64,000 nt of DNA from Streptomyces gobiensis (lineage in GTDB: Bacteria > Actinomycetota > Actinomycetes > Streptomycetales > Streptomycetaceae). A model generated the notes under the pieces. The model had not been told where the DNA came from. It was given only the letters and a program-made list of their open reading frames with translations, and searched no databases. The position numbers were made by a program, and so were the translations under genes. Shown in pieces: positions 16,864 through 24,712 of the stretch; positions within the stretch are counted from its first letter, which is position 1, and each line of letters begins with the position of its first letter. Where the stretch lies: assembly GCF_021216675.1 (NCBI RefSeq), contig NZ_CP086120.1:4772501-4836500 (forward strand), in the 5' to 3' direction.

Positions 16864-17489
16864 CCCGGGTACTGCTCGTCGACGACCATCCGGTGGTGCG
16901 GCGCGGGCTGCGCGCGATGGTCGACGATCTGCCCGGTCTGGAGGCTGTCGGCGAAGCAGGCGACGGCGCCGGGGCGCTGGCCTTTCTCCACACCGGGCCC
17001 CGCCCCGACGTCGTTCTGATGGACCTCCAGATGGGCACCGGCATGCATGGTGTCGAGGCCACCCGCCGTATCACCGCCCTGCCCGACCCACCAGCGGTGC
17101 TGATCCTCACGACCTACAGCACCGATGCCGACATCCTCGCCGCCGTGGAAGCCGGGGCCACCGGCTATCTCCTCAAGGACGCACCGCCCGAGGAGGTCGC
17201 CGCCGCCGTTCACGCGGCGGCCCGTGGTGAGACCGTGCTGGCACCGACCGTCGCCGCCCGGCTGCTGGGCCGGGTCCGCGCGGGCCGCCCGGCGCTCTCC
17301 CCGCGCGAGTCGCAGATCTTGCAGCTTCTCGCCGAGGGGCTGGCCAACAAGCAGATCTCCCGCCGCCTCTTCATCAGTGAGGCGACGGTCAAGACACATC
17401 TGGTCCATATCTACGACAAGCTCGACGTCGACAGCCGGACCGCCGCGATCGCGGCGGGGCTGGCCGCTGGCCTGATCCGCCCGGTGTGA
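16860..17489 (+). CDS. Response regulator, NarL/LuxR family
   Basis: A 209-residue partner of the adjacent kinase. The receiver domain starts RVLLVDDHPVVRRGL with the paired acidic residues. The phosphoacceptor Asp is in DVVLMDLQMGTG, and the conserved Lys in GATGYLLKDAPPEEV. The LuxR-type DNA-binding domain covers LSPRESQILQLLAEGLANKQ to THLVHIYDKLDVDSR. The gene is translationally coupled to the kinase gene. The divergent ABC exporter genes are the most likely target, but no operator sequence was recognised, so that is inference from layout. Confidence 0.94.
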   Translation: MTRVLLVDDHPVVRRGLRAMVDDLPGLEAVGEAGDGAGALAFLHTGPRPDVVLMDLQMGTGMHGVEATRRITALPDPPAVLILTTYSTDADILAAVEAGATGYLLKDAPPEEVAAAVHAAARGETVLAPTVAARLLGRVRAGRPALSPRESQILQLLAEGLANKQISRRLFISEATVKTHLVHIYDKLDVDSRTAAIAAGLAAGLIRPV

Positions 17490-17581
17490 TGCCAGCCCGG
17501 TGTGATGCCACCGGGCGCGTGGCCGAGGTGAGAGAATCGGATCCCGGTCCGGAGACGCAGCTAACCGAGGGAGACCCGTAC

Positions 17582-18967
17582 ATGACATCGGCTGAGCCGT
17601 TCGGCATGGACAAGCCGCACTTCATCGGCATCGGCGGAGCCGGAATGTCAGGGATCGCGAAGATCCTCGCCCAGCGTGGTGTGCTGGCTGTGGGCAGTGA
17701 CACCAAGGAGTCCGCCACCGCGGAGGCGCTGCGTGCCCTCGGCGCGGTCGTGCACATCGGGCACGCCGCCGAGCATCTGGCTCCCGATGTCACCAGCGTC
17801 GTCATCTCCAGCGCCATCCGTGCGGACAACCCCGAGCTGGCCGCCGCCACCCAGCGCGGCATCCCCGTCCTGCACCGCTCCGAGGCGCTCGCCGCGCTGA
17901 TGCAGGGACGCCGCCCGATCGCCATCGCGGGCACCCACGGCAAGACGACCACCACCTCGATGCTCGCGGTCAGCCTGCGCACCCTCGGTCTGGACCCCTC
18001 CTACGCCATCGGCGGCGACCTGGACGCCCCCGGCTCCAACGCCCACCATGGCGCCGGCGAGATCTTCGTCGCTGAGGCGGATGAAAGCGACCGCAGCTTC
18101 CACCAGTACGCCCCCGAGGTCGCGGTCATCCTCAATGTGGAGCTGGACCACCATGCCAACTACGCCTCGATGGAGGAGATCTACGACTCCTTCGAGACCT
18201 TCGTCGGCAAAATCCGCCCCGGCGGCACCCTGGTCATCTCCGCCGACCAGGCCGGTGCCCGCGAGCTGACCCGCCGTCTGGACGGGGTGCGGACCGTCAC
18301 CTACGGCGAGTCGGCGGACGCCGACATCCGGATCCTCGCCGTGAAGCCGCAGGGCCTGACCAGCAAGGTCGCCATCCTGCTGGACGGTGAGGAGCTCACC
18401 TTCACCGTCTCGGTCCCCGGCAAGCACTACGCCTACAACGCCGTCGCCGCCCTCGCCGCGGGCATCGCCGCCGGCGTCCCGGCGGGTGAACTGGCCCCCG
18501 CGCTGGCCTCGTACACCGGCGTCAAGCGCCGCCTTCAGCTCATCGGCGAGGCGGCCGGTGTCCAGGTCATCGACTCCTACGCCCACCACCCCACCGAGAT
18601 GACCGCCGATCTGGAGGCCATCCGGGGGGCGGCCCCCGACAGCCGGGTCCTGGTCGTCTTCCAGCCGCACCTGTTCAGCCGAACCCAGGAGCTGGGCACC
18701 GAGATGGGCGAGGCCCTGGCGCTGGCCCACGCCTCGGTCGTCCTCGACATCTACCCGGCCCGTGAGGACCCGGTCCCCGGCGTCACCAGCGAACTCATCA
18801 TTGACGCGGCCCGCGCGCACCGGGCCGATGTCACCGCTGTGCACCGCGGTGACGATGTCCCCGAGGCCATCGCCAAAATGGCCAGGTCCGGTGATCTCGT
18901 TCTCACCATGGGCGCGGGCGATGTCACCGAGCTCGGCCCGAAGATCCTGGACCGGCTGGCGCACTGA
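17582..18967 (+). CDS. murC: UDP-N-acetylmuramate--L-alanine ligase
   Basis: A 461-residue cytoplasmic Mur ligase. It adds L-alanine to UDP-MurNAc with ATP, the first amino acid of the peptidoglycan stem. N-terminal UDP-binding loop: FIGIGGAGMSGIAKIL. The central ATP-binding loop is AGTHGKTTTTSMLAVS. The catalytic middle domain has AEADESDRSFHQYAP and LNVELDHHANY. The C-terminal domain has IDSYAHHPTEMTADLEAIRG and FQPHLFSRTQELG. Length and motif order are standard. ATG start at 17582 with GAGGGAGA upstream. It stands apart from a division/cell-wall cluster, as in other streptomycetes, and is followed 21 bases later by msrB. Confidence 0.97.
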   Translation: MTSAEPFGMDKPHFIGIGGAGMSGIAKILAQRGVLAVGSDTKESATAEALRALGAVVHIGHAAEHLAPDVTSVVISSAIRADNPELAAATQRGIPVLHRSEALAALMQGRRPIAIAGTHGKTTTTSMLAVSLRTLGLDPSYAIGGDLDAPGSNAHHGAGEIFVAEADESDRSFHQYAPEVAVILNVELDHHANYASMEEIYDSFETFVGKIRPGGTLVISADQAGARELTRRLDGVRTVTYGESADADIRILAVKPQGLTSKVAILLDGEELTFTVSVPGKHYAYNAVAALAAGIAAGVPAGELAPALASYTGVKRRLQLIGEAAGVQVIDSYAHHPTEMTADLEAIRGAAPDSRVLVVFQPHLFSRTQELGTEMGEALALAHASVVLDIYPAREDPVPGVTSELIIDAARAHRADVTAVHRGDDVPEAIAKMARSGDLVLTMGAGDVTELGPKILDRLAH

Positions 18968-18988
18968 GGAGCACTGAGGGGACCGCTG

Positions 18989-19396
18989 ATGTCGTACGAG
19001 GTCGACAAGCCGGATGAGCAGTGGCGCGCGGAGCTCACGGACGCCGAATACCGCGTCCTGCGGCAGGGCGGCACGGAGCCGGCCTTCACCGGCGAGTACA
19101 CCGACACCAAGACCACCGGTGTCTACAGCTGCCGCGCCTGCGGCGCCGAACTCTTCCGCTCGGACACGAAGTTCGACTCGCACTGCGGCTGGCCGAGCTT
19201 CTACGATCCGGCCGACTCCTCGGCCGTCGAGCTGATCGACGACTTCTCCTTCGGTATGACCCGTACCGAGGTGCGCTGCGCGCGCTGCGGTTCACATCTG
19301 GGCCATGTCTTCACGGGCGAGGGCTACCCGGTCCCGACCGATCAGCGGTACTGCATCAACTCCATCTCCCTGCGTCTGGTCCCGGAGCAGAGCTGA
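18989..19396 (+). CDS. msrB: Peptide-methionine (R)-S-oxide reductase
   Basis: A 135-residue MsrB that reduces methionine-R-sulfoxide in oxidised proteins, with thioredoxin as the usual reductant. The structural zinc is held by CRAC (near residue 47) and CARC (near 95). The catalytic Cys is in DQRYCINSISLRL, and SHCGWPSFYDPA supplies the substrate pocket and the likely resolving-side Cys. Length is normal for a single-domain MsrB. It follows murC closely and is probably cotranscribed. It is the last core gene before the gene-poor border of the biosynthetic cluster. Confidence 0.96.
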   Translation: MSYEVDKPDEQWRAELTDAEYRVLRQGGTEPAFTGEYTDTKTTGVYSCRACGAELFRSDTKFDSHCGWPSFYDPADSSAVELIDDFSFGMTRTEVRCARCGSHLGHVFTGEGYPVPTDQRYCINSISLRLVPEQS

Positions 19397-19484
19397 ACCC
19401 GGCGCGCCGCCCGTGTCCCCGGCAGGGAGCCGGCTCCTGTGCGGGCACGAGTTCTTGTGATGTTCATGCTGTAGATGGCCGGTG

Positions 19485-19595
19485 ATGGAGGAGGCGCAGG
19501 AGGACTGTGACTCCGTGTGCTCCTTCTGTCAGCTACCTGCCGTCACATGTCCCGAGGATGGCGTCCCGTTGTACGTTGCTGCGGCGGCCACATAG
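19485..19595 (+). CDS. Possible 36-residue Cys-rich small protein (weak)
   Basis: An ATG frame encoding MEEAQEDCDSVCSFCQ followed by a CP-containing tail ending in VAAAAT. Four Cys residues in a C-x3-C-x2-C-x6-C pattern make it more protein-like than its neighbours, and about two thirds of its third positions are G or C. Against it: no clear ribosome-binding site, no downstream maturation gene of a known type, and a length that arises often by chance. It could be a small zinc-binding protein, a fragment of an older gene, or nothing. No function is proposed. Confidence 0.2.
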   Translation: MEEAQEDCDSVCSFCQLPAVTCPEDGVPLYVAAAAT

Positions 19596-19992
19596 CAGGC
19601 GGGGACGCAGCCATCGGCGGGAGCGCGAGCGTGCGTGCAGAGGAGATCGCAGAACGGCGCGTTGTCTGCGGTTATCTGGAGTCCAATCCTCCGGTAGATG
19701 CCGGATCGGTCGGTCGCCGTTCGCCGTCCCCGCCTGATTCTTGTTGGCGGCACATCGTGGTGCCGCTTCCCGGTTTGATTCGGCAGGGTCCGGCTTCAGG
19801 AAGGCGGTATTCCTCATGAATGCAGTAGTAACAAGGTGCCAGTCACGGGGAGAGCCGAGACAATCCATGATTGTTGAATGGCGTATTATCACTCAAGTCA
19901 ATAAGGGGAATCCATCGCTGCCAGAACAGTCAAGACGCCCAGGTCACGGCTGCAAGCCTGAGGTGTCTATTGATACTTGAACAGTTTCACTG

Positions 19993-20021
19993 TTGACCGG
20001 CTCTATGGGCTCGTGTAGTTT
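19993..20021 (+). promoter_or_regulatory. Candidate vegetative promoter of the first pathway regulator
   Basis: TTGACC at 19993-19998 and TAGTTT at 20016-20021 are separated by exactly 17 bases, a near-consensus sigma-HrdB-type arrangement. It is on the correct strand for the TTA-containing regulator gene that starts at 20152. The predicted leader is roughly 125 bases. No gene lies between. Identification is by consensus matching only. Confidence 0.55.
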
Positions 20022-20151
20022 TCCGGACAGTTGTTTGGCTGAATCTTGCTAAGCGGAACCTTCTTGGGCTCGCAGCAACGTCGTAGACGCGCCCGGGGGG
20101 CATGGTGCGACCCACTGGGTCGACTGGTGATCACGGGGGGCAGGACTAGTG

Positions 20152-20943
20152 ATGCCGAGCGATTCCCACCATATGACCGCTCCGGTTGGCGATGCTGACG
20201 CGGGAGTGGACGGGATTGAGAATGCTCTTCTGTTAGCGAGTGACATCGTGGAGCAGACGATGTCACTGAATCATGAGCGGCGCGAGCTGCGGGCCTCTGG
20301 TGGCTGGGTCGATGAGACGGCCGTCGTGGAAAGTCTCACCAAGTTGCTCCAGCAGGCCAGGTATACCGTGAATATGGCCGTCTCCAGCGAGGGGGCGGAG
20401 TGTTTCACCAGCACAGTCCCCGCCCTTCTCAACTTCCTCGCGGTCAAGGGTGATCGGATCGTTGTCCGGTTGCTCAGCGGCCCCACGCTGATTCAGGGGG
20501 AGGGGCTTGACCCCTTATTTAACGCCACCGGATGTGAAGTCCGAGTGGCCGGCGAAGATGTGCGAGACGTCCTCATCGTGGACGGCTGGACGGCCCTTGT
20601 GCGATCTGATCAGCCAGGAGAAGGGGCGCTTCTCATCAAGGACCTTGCGACGGTAAGGGCCTTCGATCTGCTGCTCGCCGGAGCGTGGGCGGGAAGCCGG
20701 AAGATCGCCGACTATCGCCGGCTGAGTGAACTCCTCCACCAGGAGGCATGGCGAGAGGTGATGGAGCGGCTCCGTTCCGGGGAAACCGACGAACGTGCCG
20801 CCGAGGCGCTCAATATGTCGGTCAGGACCTACCGTCGACGAGTCGCCGATATCATGCGTGAACTCGGAGTGACATCAAGGTTTCAGGCAGGATTAAGGGC
20901 GGTAGAACTTGGCCTCCTTCCGGAGGTACCCCCGATAGGCTGA
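20152..20943 (+). CDS. Pathway regulator with C-terminal helix-turn-helix, TTA-rich (paralog 1)
   Basis: A 263-residue protein with a LuxR-like helix-turn-helix at its C-terminus: GETDERAAEALNMSVRTYRR, then RRVADIMRELGVTSRFQAG. The middle (residues about 70-185) resembles the phospholipase-D-like ligand domain seen in TrmB-type and related regulators, here without catalytic HKD motifs. It is a close relative in layout of the next gene, so the pair arose by duplication. Three TTA codons are in frame (20233-20235, 20515-20517, 20893-20895), a hallmark of genes dependent on the bldA tRNA. ATG at 20152 chosen (AGGA 6 bases upstream); GTG at 20149 is an alternative. It probably activates the cluster to its right; direction of control and effector are inference. 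Confidence 0.8.
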   Translation: MPSDSHHMTAPVGDADAGVDGIENALLLASDIVEQTMSLNHERRELRASGGWVDETAVVESLTKLLQQARYTVNMAVSSEGAECFTSTVPALLNFLAVKGDRIVVRLLSGPTLIQGEGLDPLFNATGCEVRVAGEDVRDVLIVDGWTALVRSDQPGEGALLIKDLATVRAFDLLLAGAWAGSRKIADYRRLSELLHQEAWREVMERLRSGETDERAAEALNMSVRTYRRRVADIMRELGVTSRFQAGLRAVELGLLPEVPPIG

Positions 20944-21046
20944 GTAAGTCTCAACGAAAGTGAGGCAAGTGAGCTGCCTATGAGAGGCTATTCACTCAGT
21001 CGGGGAGTCGGGGCGACAGTGTGTTAGATCATCAACGGGGTAAGTT

Positions 21047-22021
21047 TTGTCAGAGGAATGTGTTCAGATATCTCCGGTCAGCGGACATCAGGCAGAGTTG
21101 ACCACAGATTTACAGTCCGAGGGCTATATGGAGCGGTCTCTGCGGGAGATCCGTTCCCTTCTTGACTCGACTATCGCACTGCATCGTCAGCGTGCGGCGC
21201 GAGAGACACGGACCGCGGTCATCCGTACCGACCCCGACCGGATCGGGGAGGCGTCAGCCCGCCTGATACAGCAAGCCGAAACTTCGATCAGTCTGGCGAT
21301 GTCCAGTGAGGTCGGCGGCGCGGAAGAAATCTTCGCTGCGCTCCACTCCCATCTGCCCGTACACGGCGGCAGGATGCATGTTCGTCTACTGTGCCCGTCG
21401 TCCATGCAGGACATGGTGCTCGCCCAGCGGTACAGCAAAGAGGGCAAGGCTCTCTTCGACGTACAGGTGGCACGTGTCTCGATGCTGCACGCGGCGATCA
21501 TCGATGGAAAGGTGGGACTGGTCTGCACGGGGTCCTTTGACGGACGCCGCGCCTCGGTCATCCAGTCCTCTGTGGTGATACACGGAATGCACACCCTCTT
21601 CGACGAAGCGTGGAAGAACGCACAAGTCCTGGCCGACCAGGAAGTATCCGGGAACCTGCGACGTCAGATGTATACGCGTCAGGTGCTTGAATCGCTCAGC
21701 TCAGGGGACACTGACGAAGTCGCGGCGCGCAAGCTGGACATGTCCGTGCGCACGTACCGCCGCTATGTGGCGGAGATACTGCGTGAACTCGGGGCGCGGA
21801 CCCGCTTCGAGGCGGGTGCCCTCGCCGCGCAGCTGCGGAAGTCCTCCGCCACGACCATTGCGCCTGCGGGAACCCCGATGACCGGAGGCCGCGTCCAGGT
21901 GGCTTCCGGAACGGACGGCTTCTTGGTTGCCGAAGGGGAGCGCAGGGTGAGGCGTGACAGCTATGTGCCGACCGCGGCCGGGTGCGCGGGACGGAGGGGC
22001 AGCCACCGAGGGGCAGGTTGA
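21047..22021 (+). CDS. Pathway regulator with C-terminal helix-turn-helix (paralog 2)
   Basis: A 324-residue paralog of the preceding regulator. The matching DNA-binding part is GDTDEVAARKLDMSVRTYRR followed by YVAEILRELGARTRFEAGAL. The ligand-like middle begins near AETSISLAMSSEVGGAEEIF. A Pro/Gly/Arg-rich tail of about 60 residues after the helix-turn-helix is extra and has no recognised domain. Start uncertain: TTG at 21047 has GGGG upstream and would include a TTA codon at 21110-21112; ATG at 21128 has GAGGG 4 bases upstream, excludes that codon and lines up better with paralog 1. It lies just before the divergence-free start of the tailoring operon, and probably regulates it. Confidence 0.75.
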   Translation: MSEECVQISPVSGHQAELTTDLQSEGYMERSLREIRSLLDSTIALHRQRAARETRTAVIRTDPDRIGEASARLIQQAETSISLAMSSEVGGAEEIFAALHSHLPVHGGRMHVRLLCPSSMQDMVLAQRYSKEGKALFDVQVARVSMLHAAIIDGKVGLVCTGSFDGRRASVIQSSVVIHGMHTLFDEAWKNAQVLADQEVSGNLRRQMYTRQVLESLSSGDTDEVAARKLDMSVRTYRRYVAEILRELGARTRFEAGALAAQLRKSSATTIAPAGTPMTGGRVQVASGTDGFLVAEGERRVRRDSYVPTAAGCAGRRGSHRGAG

Positions 22022-22065
22022 TGACAGCGGGCCGCAGGCTGAAGAGTGTTCGCGCGGGCTGTCGC

Positions 22066-22071
22066 TAGCCT
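22066..22071 (+). promoter_or_regulatory. Candidate -10 element giving a leaderless transcript
   Basis: TAGCCT ends 7 bases before the ATG at 22079. That spacing puts the transcription start at or next to the A of the start codon, as in leaderless Streptomyces genes. The gene has no ribosome-binding site, which fits. A matching -35 is poor (CTGAAG, 21 bases away), so an activator would be needed; the adjacent regulators are candidates. Confidence 0.4.
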
Positions 22072-22078
22072 CGGCGCC

Positions 22079-23032
22079 ATGACAAAGGAAGTCTTGGTAG
22101 TCGGAGCCGGAGTGATCGGGCTGACCTCGGCGGTCTGTATCGCGGAAGCAGGTCACCAGGTCCGTGTGTGGGCGGAATCCCTGCCGGAAGAATCTACTTC
22201 CGCGGCAGCCAGTGGGCTGTGGATTCCTGGATTCGCGGAAAGGGAAGCCGGATGGAGCTTGGCGACGTACAGCGAGTTCGCCAAGCTCTCCCAGAATTCG
22301 TTGGAAACGGGAGTCCACCAGGAGCGCGGTCTCGCGGTCACGGATATGTGGAACGAACCGCAGCCGTGGCTGGCGGAGATGCCAGAGGTCAAGGTCTGTT
22401 CGCCTGACGAACTGCCCGAGGGCATGGGGCTGGGCTGGTGGTCAACAGTGCCGCTGGTGGACCTCCCCACCTATCTGCGCTATCTGACGGGCCGTCTCGC
22501 CGCGGCGGGGGTACAGATCGAGCGCAAGAGGATCAGCAAGCTCGGCGAGGCGACGGACGTCTCGCCCGTGGTTGTCAACTGCACGGGGGTCGGCGCACGT
22601 GAGCTGGCGGGCGATGAGGGGGTCACCCCCGTTCGCGGCCAGCATGTGGTCGTGCGTAACCCCGGCATCGACTACTGGTACATGGAGGGAGTCGACACCC
22701 CGGAGTGGACCGCCTTCTTCCCGCACCACGACAAGGTGCTGCTGGGCGGTGTCTACCAGCCGGGCAACTGGAATCTGGAACCCGACATGGCCGACGCCCG
22801 GGGCATCCTCGAACGCTGTGCGCGCTTTGAACCGAAGCTGAAGGACGTCGAGGTCATCGGCCACACCGTCGGTCTCCGGGTCGGCCGGGAACAGGCCCGG
22901 CTGGAGGAGGAAGCGGTCGGCGCCTCGCGGATCATCCATTGTTACGGGCACGGCCCCTTTGGCGTCAGCCAGTCCTGGGGCTCAGCGCGTGATGTCGAGC
23001 GCTTGGTCTCCCAGACGCCCGACGCCACCTAA
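22079..23032 (+). CDS. D-amino-acid oxidase family flavoenzyme
   Basis: A 317-residue FAD enzyme of the D-amino-acid oxidase (DAO) family, which oxidises an amine or amino acid to an imine with release of hydrogen peroxide. The dinucleotide motif is VLVVGAGVIGLTSAVCIAEA. The C-terminal DAAO signature GHGPFGVSQSWGSA is present. GLRVGREQARLEEE holds the substrate-carboxylate Arg region, with RVGR where many members have RPxR. Length is close to DAAO (about 340) and shorter than sarcosine oxidases. It starts the tailoring operon (this gene, BVMO, MFS, DUF3995). It could act on the amino acid used by the oxoamine synthase or on the aminoketone product; both are inference. Confidence 0.85.
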   Translation: MTKEVLVVGAGVIGLTSAVCIAEAGHQVRVWAESLPEESTSAAASGLWIPGFAEREAGWSLATYSEFAKLSQNSLETGVHQERGLAVTDMWNEPQPWLAEMPEVKVCSPDELPEGMGLGWWSTVPLVDLPTYLRYLTGRLAAAGVQIERKRISKLGEATDVSPVVVNCTGVGARELAGDEGVTPVRGQHVVVRNPGIDYWYMEGVDTPEWTAFFPHHDKVLLGGVYQPGNWNLEPDMADARGILERCARFEPKLKDVEVIGHTVGLRVGREQARLEEEAVGASRIIHCYGHGPFGVSQSWGSARDVERLVSQTPDAT

Positions 23033-23179
23033 CAAAGCCCTACTAGCAGCGATTCCTTCGCGACACCCGTCCCCGCTCGGGGTCCGCGCGCCAGCGCCCG
23101 GGCGTACCGGCCCACGCCCCAGTGCTGCGCGGCCACTTCCCGTTCCACACAGTCATAGCCGACGAACGGAGCGCTAACC

Positions 23180-24697
23180 ATGACAAGCGATGCCGGGGGC
23201 TCAAAGGGCCTCAAGGTCGTCATCATCGGCACCGGCCTCGGGGGAGTCGGCGTGGCCGTCCACCTCAAGAAGGCCGGGGTGGACAACCTCGTGATCCTGG
23301 AGAAGGGACACGATGTCGGCGGCGTCTGGCGCGACAACACCTATCCGGGTGCCGCGTGCGACGTCCCCTCGACGCTCTACTCATACTCCTTCGAGAAGGG
23401 CACGCGGTGGACACACCGCTACTCGGGTCAAGCAGAGATCCAGCGGTACATCCGCTCAGTCGCGGAGAAGTACGGTCTGATACCCCATATGAAGTTCAAC
23501 GCCACGGTCGTAGGGGCCAGCTTCCGGGAGGAGACCGGAGACTGGTCGGTGGTCACCGAACAGGGCGAGGAAATCATCGCCGATGTGGTCATCCCCGCCG
23601 TCGGCACCCTGGCCCGCCCCCGCCTGCCCTCCATACCCGGGCGCGACAGCTTCGAGGGCCGGTCGTGGCACTCCTCTCGCTGGAACCACGATGTCTCGCT
23701 GGAAGGCAAGCGTGTCGCGGTGATCGGTACGGGCGCCAGCGCCCTGCAGTTCGTCCCGCACGTACAAGAGCAAGCCGCGAGTATGACGCTCTTCCAACGG
23801 TCCGCGCCGTACATCATGCCGTACCACAACTTCAGCTACGAGGAGCGGCGACACCGCTACAAGCGCGTGCGGATTCTTCAGGACCTTGATCGCTTCATGT
23901 TCTGGTACTTGATGGAAATCGGCCAGCAGTTCCTCACCAAGTGGCCGAAGATGCGGCCACTTGTGAAATTCATGAGTCTGGGTCACCTCAAGAAGCAGGT
24001 GCGCGATCCGGAGCTGCGCGAGAAGCTCACCCCGGACGATGAATTCGGCTGCAAGCGGGTTCTGTTCAGCAGTAAGTTCTATCCCGCGCTCACCCAGCCC
24101 AATGTCGAGGTGGTGACGGAGGGCATCGAGGAGATCACACCTCGGGGCATCCGCACTGTGGACGGTGTGGAGAACGAGTTCGACGTGATCATCTACGGCA
24201 CCGGCTTCAAGACCTTCGACATCTTCGGACATATGAAGATCACGGGCCTGGACAACCGGCTGCTGTCCGAGCAGTGGAAGGAGGGAGCCCACGCGTATCT
24301 CGGCATGGCGGTGCCCAACTTCCCGAATATGTTCATCGTCTACGGGCCCAATACCGACCTCGGCAGTGGTTCGGTGATGTACATGCTGGAGAGCCAGTTC
24401 CCGTATATCAGGCAGGCCGTGGAGCGGATCAGGGACCTTCCCGAGGGGAGCTACTTGTCCGTCCGCCCAGACGTGTGGCGGAAGTTCGACGAGGAGATCC
24501 AGAGCAAGCTGAGCAGATCGGTCTGGGTGTCCGGCTGCAGTAACTGGTACCGCAACGAGCACGGACGCGTGGTCACCAACTGGCCAGAACGCTCCTGGCG
24601 CTTCCGCCGACGGGCCAGGATCTTTGAGCTCGACAAGTACCGGACCGACACGGCAGTCCGGTCCGAGGAATCGCTGGCTTCCCCTAAGAGCTCGTAG
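23180..24697 (+). CDS. Baeyer-Villiger-type flavin monooxygenase
   Basis: A 505-residue class B flavoprotein monooxygenase using FAD and NADPH. It has the FAD motif GTGLGGVGVAVHLKKAG, the Baeyer-Villiger fingerprint FEGRSWHSSRW (FxGxxxHxxxW), and the NADPH motif VAVIGTGASALQFVP. A second signature, FDVIIYGTGFKTF, is typical of the class. The family inserts oxygen next to a ketone or oxidises heteroatoms. In this cluster a ketone could come from the oxoamine synthase or the polyketide; the target is not known. A 147-base gap separates it from the oxidase gene, and the MFS gene follows within 15 bases. Confidence 0.92.
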   Translation: MTSDAGGSKGLKVVIIGTGLGGVGVAVHLKKAGVDNLVILEKGHDVGGVWRDNTYPGAACDVPSTLYSYSFEKGTRWTHRYSGQAEIQRYIRSVAEKYGLIPHMKFNATVVGASFREETGDWSVVTEQGEEIIADVVIPAVGTLARPRLPSIPGRDSFEGRSWHSSRWNHDVSLEGKRVAVIGTGASALQFVPHVQEQAASMTLFQRSAPYIMPYHNFSYEERRHRYKRVRILQDLDRFMFWYLMEIGQQFLTKWPKMRPLVKFMSLGHLKKQVRDPELREKLTPDDEFGCKRVLFSSKFYPALTQPNVEVVTEGIEEITPRGIRTVDGVENEFDVIIYGTGFKTFDIFGHMKITGLDNRLLSEQWKEGAHAYLGMAVPNFPNMFIVYGPNTDLGSGSVMYMLESQFPYIRQAVERIRDLPEGSYLSVRPDVWRKFDEEIQSKLSRSVWVSGCSNWYRNEHGRVVTNWPERSWRFRRRARIFELDKYRTDTAVRSEESLASPKSS

Positions 24698-24712
24698 AAG
24701 GAGAGACCCCTC

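Larger units (their letters stand above)
19397..20151 (+). other. 755-base gene-poor border region of the cluster
   Basis: This stretch has visibly lower GC and no convincing gene. Open frames on both strands lack Streptomyces third-position bias and similarity to anything I recognise. It contains a short Cys-rich frame and a good promoter, both listed separately. The leader from the promoter to the first regulator gene is about 125 bases and could hold post-transcriptional control, but I found no defined riboswitch fold. The composition change against msrB marks the likely left edge of acquired DNA. Confidence 0.6.

Noticed and set aside
17648..19183. A 511-residue minus-strand frame over murC and msrB
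   Set aside because: Antisense to firmly identified core genes; no protein family resemblance.
19397..20151. tRNA or attachment site at the left border of the cluster
   Set aside because: No cloverleaf-like sequence or direct repeat shared with the right border near 50500 was seen.
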